From NCBI RefSeq assembly GCF_027497175.1, contig NZ_CP114901.1, positions 5,580,001 to 5,644,000 on the forward strand: 64,000 nt of DNA. Reading direction: 5' to 3'. The DNA is from Verrucosispora sp. WMMD573. GTDB lineage: Bacteria > Actinomycetota > Actinomycetes > Mycobacteriales > Micromonosporaceae. The notes beneath the pieces are model-generated. The model worked only from the letters and a program-made list of their open reading frames with translations. It had not been told where the DNA came from and made no database searches. This document shows, in pieces, positions 44,510-52,108 of the stretch. Position numbers and translations under genes: made by a program. Within the stretch, counting starts at the first letter, position 1, and each line of letters begins with the position of its first letter.

Positions 44510-44943
44510 GGCAATACACCTCCACAAAAAGGGGTCGACAAACAGCGATTCCGCGTACGCGTGATGCGTATTGTTTGCGGTTTCGCCGGGGCGGTTTTTG
44601 TTGCCCACGTCCATGGACGCTCGATGACCAATGGTTGTCAACCCCGCCACCCAAGACTCTTTACCGGGGGCGACACAACGCCGCTTCCATCCTCCCATCC
44701 GGAAACCCTTACCGCCGCACGGTGCGCCATTAAACGGCCCCAATTCGACGCTGCGCCATGTTCGGCGCACCTCCCCACCCCGAACAGGGTCGGCACGGGT
44801 GCGACCCGCATACGCCGTCTTACGTGGTACCGGCTTTCGGGATGTCGACCATGACGCCACGCGTCCGGCAAACCCAGACGCGCGACGGTCACCGCACCCC
44901 ACGGACGCGCATTCACATGGTGCGGGAAAATCACTTCACGGCT
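44510..44943. other. Non-coding, locally AT-richer spacer
   Basis: 434 bases between the winged-helix gene and the end of the M23 peptidase gene. No coding frame convinces. It is noticeably richer in A and T than the flanks around 44520-44660 (for example GCGTATTGTTTGCGG, GGTTTTTGTTGCC). It could hold a promoter and perhaps an origin or nick site of the element. I cannot identify a relaxase site. Confidence 0.4.
44608..44619. promoter_or_regulatory. 12-bp palindrome in the upstream region of the 44509 gene
   Basis: CGTCCATGGACG is a perfect palindrome 99 bases before the start codon. A TTGACA (minus strand, 44641 to 44636) sits 17 bases before the palindrome interior, so the palindrome would cover the -10 position of a sigma-70-like promoter. 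The -10 itself is poor. A repressor site is plausible, unproven. Confidence 0.35.
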
Positions 44944-45537
44944 TTACAGCACTACGCCTCTTTGCCGCATGAACGGCACCGGGTCAACCTCATTGTTGCC
45001 GCCTTCGTGGATCTCGTAGTGCAAATGGGGGCCGGAGGAGTTTCCAGAGCTTCCAACGTGGCCTATCGGCTGCCCGGCGATCACCGTCTGCCCGACCGTT
45101 ACCGTCGGCTGCCGGACCATGTGGCAGTAGCGCGAGACGATGTCACCAGCGTGGCGGATGTCGGCGTACCAGCCGCACCCGCCGAGGCCGGGGTACCCGT
45201 CGCTGTCGCACGGCATCGGCGCGCCCGTCGGTTCCCATGACTCACCGCCGACGTTGCACCGTATGCGCACCACCACGCCGTCGGAGGCGGCACGGATGAC
45301 GGTGCCTTTCGGGGCCATGATGTCGACCCCGTCGTGGCCGGGCCGATCGGCGGTACGGAAGCCGGAACCAGCCGTGCCCACCACCGGGCGAGTCCATCCG
45401 GAGGCGCTGATCGGCGCGCCGTCACCCCCGGCCCCACCCCCGCCGAACACCGACGAGACGACCCCGGCGGTAGCGGAGGTGAGCAGCAGCAATGCCCCAG
45501 CAGCCCCCACCGCGACCCACAGCGCTATCCGTCCCAC
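44944..45537 (-). CDS. M23-family peptidase of the conjugation apparatus
   Basis: 197 residues with GTG start. An N-terminal membrane helix (ALWVAVGAAGALLLLTSATA) is followed by a LytM/M23 fold: HDGVDIMAPKGTVIRAASDG (zinc ligands H and D), and SSGPHLHYEIHEGG (HxH). The domain contains an unusual cysteine-bearing insert between these motifs (IRCNVGGESWEPTGAPMPCD, then GCGWYAD and RYCHM), possibly disulfide-stabilised for life outside the membrane. In transfer systems such enzymes open peptidoglycan, the job of VirB1. It overlaps the replication-relaxation gene by 13 bases. Confidence 0.9.
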   Translation of the reverse strand: MGRIALWVAVGAAGALLLLTSATAGVVSSVFGGGGAGGDGAPISASGWTRPVVGTAGSGFRTADRPGHDGVDIMAPKGTVIRAASDGVVVRIRCNVGGESWEPTGAPMPCDSDGYPGLGGCGWYADIRHAGDIVSRYCHMVRQPTVTVGQTVIAGQPIGHVGSSGNSSGPHLHYEIHEGGNNEVDPVPFMRQRGVVL

Positions 45538-46421
45538 GACGCACCACCCCCGCCCGGTGCGGGTAGGTCAGCCAGACTCACCCGGTCGGGGTGCCCCAGG
45601 ATGCGCCAGACCGGCCCCGCCGGGCCGCCGGATGAGGTGGCATGGTCGGCGGCGGCGGTGGCGACGGTCAAACCGTCCGGTACCCCGACCCGGCGCAGGT
45701 GGGTGTGCAGGTTGGTCTCACGGGCGGCGGTGGGTAGCCAGAACAGCACCGGGTACGCCCGCCGGGGCGGTAGTGCGGCGTAGCCGGTCAGCTTGCCCAC
45801 CACCCGGCCCAACGTCTCCGTACCGAGGTCGACCTCGACCCAGAACGGCAGCGTCCGGCCGTTGTCGGCCCACACGCCGTGCCCGTCCGGGCGGACCAGG
45901 TTGCCGCACGCCTCCCGGCAGCGTGCCTCGTTCCACCACCTGACCAGCCGCGCGCCGGGGCGGGTGCGGGCATGGCCGGTCAGGGCCACGAAGAACCCGT
46001 TCACCGTGAGCAGGTGAGCCAAGGTCGGGGACATGGCGAGTCGGGCGGTGGCGTCGCGTACGGCCGCCGGACGGGGCAGCGTCTCGCCGCGTCCGGCCGC
46101 CAGCAGTGCCGCGCCGACCGGGCCGAGGGTCCACCTCCACGCTTGTGAGCCAGGCCGGTGGTAGTGCCGGAACCGGTCGAGGATGTCTCTGCCGTGGAGG
46201 GTGTTGAGGCGGTTACGGGCACGACCGACCGACCCGAAGGCCAGGTCGACAAGCTGATCGGTAGTGAAGGTCCGGTGCTGGTCGAGCAGGTCGAGCAGGA
46301 GCCGATCTCGGGGCGTGAGTCGGCCGAGTTCGGCGGCCACGACGGACGCCGTGAGGCGCAGACTGCCGGTGGCAGATGTGCGGGTAGGAGGGATATCTCT
46401 TATCAGTCGGTTCCGGTCCAC
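45525..46421 (-). CDS. Replication-relaxation family protein
   Basis: 298 residues from GTG 46421, with GGAGG four bases upstream. A helix-turn-helix opening (LTPRDRLLLDLLDQHRTFTT, QLVDLAFGSVGRARNRLNTL) is followed by AHLLTVNGFFVALTGHAR and a beta-rich PFWVEVDLGTETLGRVVGKL segment, matching the actinomycete replication-relaxation family. These proteins accompany TraD-like ATPases in mobile elements and may help process DNA at the origin of transfer. It is the nearest thing to a relaxase seen here, but no relaxase HUH motif is visible. Confidence 0.85.
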   Translation of the reverse strand: MDRNRLIRDIPPTRTSATGSLRLTASVVAAELGRLTPRDRLLLDLLDQHRTFTTDQLVDLAFGSVGRARNRLNTLHGRDILDRFRHYHRPGSQAWRWTLGPVGAALLAAGRGETLPRPAAVRDATARLAMSPTLAHLLTVNGFFVALTGHARTRPGARLVRWWNEARCREACGNLVRPDGHGVWADNGRTLPFWVEVDLGTETLGRVVGKLTGYAALPPRRAYPVLFWLPTAARETNLHTHLRRVGVPDGLTVATAAADHATSSGGPAGPVWRILGHPDRVSLADLPAPGGGGASWDG

Positions 46422-46461
46422 CGGTCCTCCTCACCCCCGTCCACGTGCGCGTACGAAGTGT

Positions 46462-48000
46462 TCAAGGGGCGTGTTCACCCGGCTGCTCGTGGTCGTTGCG
46501 TTCCTCGTTAGATCGCTCGTTAGACCTCTCGTTAGACCCCTCGCCCCGAGCAGCGAAGGTGTTGCGACCCACCAGGTCACTGACCGCAGCGTCGACCGGG
46601 ACGGAAGACTCGGTGGTGGCCGTGGCGGTAGCGGCTTCGGCAAGTAGCCGCCGCCGCTGCTTCACCGGCAGGCCGGTGTGATCTCGGGCCGCGCGGCGCA
46701 GCTCGCCGGCACGCCCCGCGATGGCCGGCGGCGGGGGCTCGGTGTCGGCGGTGACCGGTGGGACGACCCGGCCACCGACGACCGGGCGGAGGACAACCTC
46801 GTAGCCGCCGAGGCGGATCAGGTCCCCGTCGTCCAGATAGGGCCGCAGGTGCCGGGCTTGGTCGATGGCGTCGCGGGGGGCGAGGGCGAAGTACACCTTG
46901 TTCCGCGCGTTGGCGTCGATCGCCTCCACCATGTCCCCCGACAGCTGCCCGAGGTACTGATGCGCCAGGACGAACGAGGTGTGCAAGCCGCGGGCCTCGG
47001 CAAGGGCGTCATCGATGCCGATGGGCAGGTGCAGGAAGTTGTGGCACTCGTCCAGCACGATCATGGCGTCGGGGCGGTCGTCTTCGGGGATGCGGGCGCG
47101 GGCGGTGGTGGCCTGCCACAGCCCGGCCAGGAGCAGGGAGCCGACCAGGCGGGTGCCGTCCTCGCCGAGAACTCCCTTGGGTAAGCGGGCCAGCAGAACG
47201 CCGCCGTCGAGGATGTCGGCGAAGGAGAACGTGGTGGCCGGCACCCCAAACAGGCTGTTCGCCATCGGGTGAGCGAGGACGAGGCGCAGTCGGGACAGCA
47301 GCGGGGCGATCAGGCCGGAGCGCTGCGTGGCGGGCAGCTCGTTGAAGCCTTCCCAGAACTGGCCGAGGGTGTTGCCCTCCCATGCGTTCAACCTGCTGGT
47401 GGCCGTGTCCACCCGCGCGGCCCTCCACTCGGAGTCGGACAACAACCGCGGTAGCTGGGTGAGGGTGGCACCTTCGATGTGGGCGAGGGTGAGCAGGCCG
47501 TGGTAGCAGATATCGGCGGTGCGGTGGCCCCACCAGCGGGACCACACCGTCGCCATCACCGCCGTGAGGTTCGCGGCCACGTCGTGCGGACTGCCGCCGT
47601 GCACGGCCGGGTCGAGCAGATTGATCCCCGGTGGCGCGGCTCGTTCGTCCGGGTCGATGAGGACCAGGCGGTCACCACAGTCCTTCGGTAGCCGGGCGAG
47701 GAGGTCTCGGATGAGGTCGCCCTTGGCCGGGTCGAACGCGGCCACGCCGCGCCCGGCCTCGACGTCGTCGAGGATCATCCGCAGCAGCAGTGTCGTCTTG
47801 CCCGTGCCGGTGGGCCCGAGGGCATGCAGGTGGTAGCGGCAGTCGGGCAGGGAGATCCCCACCCGCATCGGCGGTCCGGCGTTGGCGACACCGATGACTT
47901 TGCCGCCGAGGCCGTGCCGCTCATCAAGTGGTACCAAGTTCAGCCTGCGGCTGTCCGGGTGGGAGGTGTGCACGGGTGCCGTGGTGTTGGTCTTGTTCAT
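46462..48000 (-). CDS. TraD/VirD4-like coupling ATPase
   Basis: 512 residues from ATG 48000, overlapping the preceding stop by four bases. Walker A is LGPTGTGKTTLL (K68), and Walker B is AMIVLDECHN with D317-E318. RGLHTSFVLAHQYLGQL follows, typical of TraG/TraD/HerA-like DNA pumps. No N-terminal membrane helices are present, so it may be recruited by the 47997 membrane protein upstream. The C-terminal tail has a short SNER repeat and is Glu/Asn-rich. It would couple DNA to the VirB-like channel. Confidence 0.92.
   Translation of the reverse strand: MNKTNTTAPVHTSHPDSRRLNLVPLDERHGLGGKVIGVANAGPPMRVGISLPDCRYHLHALGPTGTGKTTLLLRMILDDVEAGRGVAAFDPAKGDLIRDLLARLPKDCGDRLVLIDPDERAAPPGINLLDPAVHGGSPHDVAANLTAVMATVWSRWWGHRTADICYHGLLTLAHIEGATLTQLPRLLSDSEWRAARVDTATSRLNAWEGNTLGQFWEGFNELPATQRSGLIAPLLSRLRLVLAHPMANSLFGVPATTFSFADILDGGVLLARLPKGVLGEDGTRLVGSLLLAGLWQATTARARIPEDDRPDAMIVLDECHNFLHLPIGIDDALAEARGLHTSFVLAHQYLGQLSGDMVEAIDANARNKVYFALAPRDAIDQARHLRPYLDDGDLIRLGGYEVVLRPVVGGRVVPPVTADTEPPPPAIAGRAGELRRAARDHTGLPVKQRRRLLAEAATATATTESSVPVDAAVSDLVGRNTFAARGEGSNERSNERSNEERNDHEQPGEHAP
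46504..46539 (-). repeat. Three 12-bp tandem repeats in the coupling ATPase tail
   Basis: CTCGTTAGA recurs at 46504, 46516 and 46528 with three variable bases between, giving 12-bp units that encode (S-N-E-R)n in the protein tail. Such in-frame units can grow or shrink by slippage without breaking the gene. Confidence 0.8.
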
Positions 48001-49349
48001 GGAGTGCTCCAGGCGGTTGGCGGGTCGTCGTTTTCGGTCGCACCAGGCTCTGCCTGCGTCGCTGAGCGGCGGGTTATCACCCCACCGCAGGTCCGGAAGA
48101 TGTCGCGGGTGGCGGCCCGGCGGCGTGACGCCGCACCAGGCAGGCCGTAGACGGCCGGCTCGGCGGGCAACCCGGCGAGGGCGGCGGCTTCCACCACAGA
48201 GACGAGGCTCATCCGGGCCTCGGACATCCATCGATCGGCCGCCGCGACCGCGCCGCGCCGTAGTCGGCGGCGAGTGAAGTGCGCCGACAGCAATCCGAAC
48301 CCGGAGCAGACATCAGCAGCGGCAGCGGACGCGGCGGCCTTGGTGGGACCGGCGGCGACCGTGCGTACGGCAACGAGCAGGTGAGGTGCGTCTGCGTACT
48401 TCGCGCGCGCCTGCCGGGCCAGTTCGGCGGTGTACGGGTCGGCCGGATTGCTGCGCCGCTTCGGGCTCGACGGGCTGGGTGTGAAGATGTTCAAGACGCC
48501 GATGATCAGCATGTGCAGCCCATCGGCGAGCAGCCCGACGGCGCGGGATGCCCCACGGGGGCGGCGGGCGCGTTGCGGGTTGGTCATCGCCCGGCGTAGC
48601 ACCCGCAGACGATGAGCCGGTGCCCGGCCGAGGTGAACTTGCAGGATTGCGGCGCCGGTACGCCCAGCTGAGGCGAGCCCGCCATAGACGGCTCGCAGCC
48701 GGTCTTCTTCCGGTGCTCCCGCGTCCACGCCTCGGCGCGGTGGGGTGGCGTCCTCGACCAGGGGCAGCCACTCTGGCTGGGTGGGCCAGACCGCGAGGGC
48801 AACGACGGCTCCGGTCGTCGGGACGGCCGGTGGGCGGGTCTGTTCGGCTCGTGCGCCGGGCCAGCCGCGTTGCAGCAGCCGCACCACGGCGGTCGGGTTG
48901 ACCCCGGGCGGTAGCCACAGCCCGCAGCGCATCCCCTCCGGGTCGGCGGCGACCTCCCACACCAGCCGGGCCGGACGCAGCGCCCACCGGCGAGGCGCGG
49001 GCAACACGGTAGCGAGCAGCCGCCACAGACCGACCGTCGCGGCCGGTGTGGCGGTCACCGGCGGGGTGATCTCCAGCCACCGCGCGGCGGCAGCGTGCCG
49101 CCGCCAGATGTGCCGCCGCCACCACGTCCACCCGATCCGTACGCCGATGAGCGCCGCGACAGCGGCGAGGATCATTGGCCACCGGTCGCGGACAAGACGC
49201 CACACAGCGTCGGTGGCGTCGTTACCCCAGGAGCCGCACAGCAGCTCACCCACAATGGAATCGGGAACTCCGCCCTGGCCGGGCATACAGCCAGCGGGAG
49301 CCGAAGGCGACGACGGCGGGGATGGAACCAGCGTGAAGGAGGCAACCAT
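47997..49349 (-). CDS. Conjugation-associated membrane protein
   Basis: 450 residues; ATG 49349 has GGAG six bases upstream. A membrane helix (MILAAVAALIGVRIGWTWW) lies at about residues 58-76, with a short outer N-terminus. The cytoplasmic part has TVGLWRLLATVLPAPRRWAL, VVRLLQRGWPGARAEQ and a long basic helical region (TAELARQARAKYADAPHLLV). It sits between VirB4 and the coupling ATPase in the transfer operon, as a recurrent but uncharacterised actinomycete protein does. It may supply the membrane anchor that the coupling ATPase lacks. Confidence 0.7.
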   Translation of the reverse strand: MVASFTLVPSPPSSPSAPAGCMPGQGGVPDSIVGELLCGSWGNDATDAVWRLVRDRWPMILAAVAALIGVRIGWTWWRRHIWRRHAAAARWLEITPPVTATPAATVGLWRLLATVLPAPRRWALRPARLVWEVAADPEGMRCGLWLPPGVNPTAVVRLLQRGWPGARAEQTRPPAVPTTGAVVALAVWPTQPEWLPLVEDATPPRRGVDAGAPEEDRLRAVYGGLASAGRTGAAILQVHLGRAPAHRLRVLRRAMTNPQRARRPRGASRAVGLLADGLHMLIIGVLNIFTPSPSSPKRRSNPADPYTAELARQARAKYADAPHLLVAVRTVAAGPTKAAASAAAADVCSGFGLLSAHFTRRRLRRGAVAAADRWMSEARMSLVSVVEAAALAGLPAEPAVYGLPGAASRRRAATRDIFRTCGGVITRRSATQAEPGATENDDPPTAWSTP

Positions 49350-49394
49350 CGCGAACTCCGATCGGCAGTGGCGCAGGACGGTTCACGGTCCAGT

Positions 49395-51185
49395 TCAGCG
49401 GCGGCGAGTGGGCGTGCCAGTGACTGGGCCGGTGACGATCAACTCGTGCTCGGTCGCGGAGGCGTGGCTGTGGAAGGCCACCCGCGCGGACCCGGCCGCG
49501 AGCAGGGCGTCTCCGCGTTGGCAGGACAGCAGGAACGCCCGCTCGCCGTCGGTGAGCCCAAACGCCTCGGCGACGGCGTCGATCGCTTGCGGCGCCTGCC
49601 GCAGCAGCACCTGCGTGGCCGCGTTGGAGACGACGGCGCGGCCGGTCTTGGTGGCGAGGACGTCGGCGGCGTCCTGAGTGACGACGGTCAGGCCGACCCC
49701 ATACTTGCGGGCGGACTTGGCGAGGGTCTCCAGGAACCGGCCGCCGCGCCCGCCGGAGAGCAGCTTCCACGCCTCGTCCACCAGCACCATCCGCAGCACC
49801 TCCGGCCGCTGACCGGAGGCGGTCGCGCCGCGTACGGTGCGCCAGATCGTGTCCAGGGTGAGCAGTGTCCCGACCGGATGAAGCTGCTCGGGGAGGTCTT
49901 TGATGGCGAACACCACCAGGTGCCCGAGTGGCGCGGTGGTGGTCGGCCCGTCGAACAGGCCCTTCATGCTGCCCGCCACGTAGGGATGCAGGCGGGCTGC
50001 TACTCGACGGCCGGCGTCGTCGGTGTCCTCCAGCGCGGCCACCACGTCGGCCAGCAGCGGCGCCGGTCGCCTCCAGGTACGCGAGTCGGTGGTGATGCCC
50101 TTGTCCCGATACGCGGCCAGCACCGCCACGTCGAGGGATCGAGCCTCGTCGCCGGGCAGCGGCGGGCTGACGGCGGTGTCTCCGCTAGCCATGACCGCGA
50201 CCAAGGTCTGCATGAACCGTGCCCGGTCGTGGAGGGCATCGTCGCCGGGTGGCAGGTCGAGAGGGTTGATCTTCACCTCTGACGCGCCGAGACGGATGAC
50301 GGTGCCGCCGACCGCGTCGGCCAGCCGCAGGTATTCGTCTTCGGGGTCGATGACGAACGCCTCCACCCCGAGGCACAGGTTGCGCAGCAGGTCGAGCTTG
50401 GCCAGGTAGGACTTGCCTTCGCCGGAGCGGGCGAGGATGACGGCGTTGTAGTTGGACTGCGCCCACCGGTCCCAGACCACGACGCCGGCCGAGTGCAGGT
50501 TCAGCCCGAACAGCACCCCCATGCCGCTGTCCCCGGCGGTGTCGGGCAGGTCGGGGCTGGTGAACGGAAACGCTGCGGCGAGGGCGTCGGTGTCGAAGAC
50601 CCGTTTCATTCCGAGCGCGTCGAATGCGAGGGGTAGGCCGCTGAACCAGCCCTGCAACTGCCGCCACGTCACCGGCGCGGTGTCCAGCAGCAGCGAGGAG
50701 GCCAGGGACCGCACCTCGGCCACCCGCTGTCTGAGGTCGTCGGGGTTGGCGCCGTGGACGGTCAGGTAGAGGCCGAGGCGGAACAGCCGCGCCTCGCCCC
50801 GGGCGACCCGCGTGGCCAGCTCGGCGGCGTCGGCCGCGGCGGCGTCGAGATCGGGATCGTCGAGGCGGCCCTTGGCCGCGTCCTGCCGACGGGAGGACTC
50901 GAACCGGCCGCGCTGCTTACGCAGCCGCTCGGAGGCCACCGCCGGCGCGACGGGCTCGATGTGGAAGGCGGCGTCGACCAGGCCCGGATAGGACAAGAGC
51001 GGCTCTGCCCACCCCGGGCCGACCTCGGCCGGGTAGCCGACGACAGCCAGGGTGGCGCTGTAGCCGTCTCCGACCCGCACGAACCGGCCGTCGACCTCGA
51101 CGGCATCTGGAGAACCGGGCAGGATCGCCGCCCCCTCGAGCGCGGCACGCCGCCGCGTCGGCAGCAGTGCGGAGAGCAGGTTCAC
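49395..51185 (-). CDS. VirB4-like ATPase of the type IV secretion system
   Basis: 596 residues. The N-terminal VirB4 domain is followed by the ATPase: Walker A LARSGEGKSYL with K258, VEAFVIDPEDEYLRLADAVG, Walker B LVDEAWKLL with D470-E471, and GVGLTVVTQDAADVLATKTG. It has the normal VirB4/TraC layout and should power pilus or channel assembly at the inner face of the membrane. It overlaps the PrgI-like gene by four bases. Confidence 0.95.
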   Translation of the reverse strand: MNLLSALLPTRRRAALEGAAILPGSPDAVEVDGRFVRVGDGYSATLAVVGYPAEVGPGWAEPLLSYPGLVDAAFHIEPVAPAVASERLRKQRGRFESSRRQDAAKGRLDDPDLDAAAADAAELATRVARGEARLFRLGLYLTVHGANPDDLRQRVAEVRSLASSLLLDTAPVTWRQLQGWFSGLPLAFDALGMKRVFDTDALAAAFPFTSPDLPDTAGDSGMGVLFGLNLHSAGVVVWDRWAQSNYNAVILARSGEGKSYLAKLDLLRNLCLGVEAFVIDPEDEYLRLADAVGGTVIRLGASEVKINPLDLPPGDDALHDRARFMQTLVAVMASGDTAVSPPLPGDEARSLDVAVLAAYRDKGITTDSRTWRRPAPLLADVVAALEDTDDAGRRVAARLHPYVAGSMKGLFDGPTTTAPLGHLVVFAIKDLPEQLHPVGTLLTLDTIWRTVRGATASGQRPEVLRMVLVDEAWKLLSGGRGGRFLETLAKSARKYGVGLTVVTQDAADVLATKTGRAVVSNAATQVLLRQAPQAIDAVAEAFGLTDGERAFLLSCQRGDALLAAGSARVAFHSHASATEHELIVTGPVTGTPTRRR

Positions 51186-52108
51186 AGGTCGTCACCTCGG
51201 TCAGATGTGGAGTAGGGCGTGAGGGCCGGGGCGGTGGGGTCGAGGCTGGCCGCGAGCCGCACCGCCGCGTTCGGCCCATCGAGCAGCCGGGCGGGTACCT
51301 CGCAGCCGGCGAGGGCGCGTACGGCTTCGGCCGCTGTGTGGGCGGTGTGGTGTGCGCCGCGTCGACTGCGTACGGCGACGGTGATCTGTCGGTGCAGCAG
51401 TTCCCGCCGCGCGGCCAGGTCATCGAGGAATGCCACGTGCGCGTTAGCGGCCTCTTCCAACGCCGAGTGCGGCAGTCCCGGGGCGGCGGCGAGGAACCGG
51501 TCGGCGAGGTAGGTCAGGTCCACCCGCTGCGCCCGCACCACGATCTGCGCCGGACCGTCGAGGCTGTGTAACCACCGTGCGAACCCGGCCACCAGGGCGT
51601 TCTGCTCGCCTGAGGTGCGCAGCCCAAACGCCACCGTCGAGGCGGCGACCAGGCCCGTCGTGCCGTCCGAGCCGAGGTCGATCAGCCCGTCGGCGCTGAT
51701 GCCCTTCGCGGGCAGCCGCAGCGGTGCGGGCAGCGGCAGCCGGTCACCCGGCCCGGCGGCGGTCTGCACCCACGCCGGAGCCGGGATGACCGGCCCATCG
51801 GCCGGCACGAGCCGGCGCGGGCTGCGGCGGTGCCGCAGCGCCGCGAGGACCCAGGCGTCGAGGCTGATGCCGTCACGGCGGCCGACCGCGAGGAGGAACG
51901 CCCCAGCGGCGACCGGCATCGCCCCCGCGAGGAACACCACCGGATGCACGAGCGTCGCCACCGCCGTCCACGCCGCATACAGCAGCAGGCCCGCCACGGC
52001 GAGGATCACCAACTGCCGTCCCGACATGCCGAACGCGATCCGATCAGCGCGCTCGATATCGGCGGGCACCCGAGCCCGCAGCGGACCTTCTTCGCTGCGG
52101 CGGCTCAT
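51182..52108 (-). CDS. PrgI/VirB3-like membrane protein
   Basis: 308 residues. Two membrane helices near the start (LVILAVAGLLLYAAWTAVAT; VVFLAGAMPVAAGAFLLAVG) after RVPADIERADRIAFGMSGRQ are the PrgI family signature. A soluble part of ~200 residues follows (LRTSGEQNALVAGFARWLHS, AEAVRALAGCEVPARLLDGP). PrgI proteins replace VirB3 in Gram-positive conjugation systems and associate with VirB4, encoded next. Confidence 0.9.
   Translation of the reverse strand: MSRRSEEGPLRARVPADIERADRIAFGMSGRQLVILAVAGLLLYAAWTAVATLVHPVVFLAGAMPVAAGAFLLAVGRRDGISLDAWVLAALRHRRSPRRLVPADGPVIPAPAWVQTAAGPGDRLPLPAPLRLPAKGISADGLIDLGSDGTTGLVAASTVAFGLRTSGEQNALVAGFARWLHSLDGPAQIVVRAQRVDLTYLADRFLAAAPGLPHSALEEAANAHVAFLDDLAARRELLHRQITVAVRSRRGAHHTAHTAAEAVRALAGCEVPARLLDGPNAAVRLAASLDPTAPALTPYSTSDRGDDL

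Noticed and set aside
43658..44854. 398-residue plus-strand frame
   Set aside because: Gly/Arg-rich antisense of the winged-helix gene.
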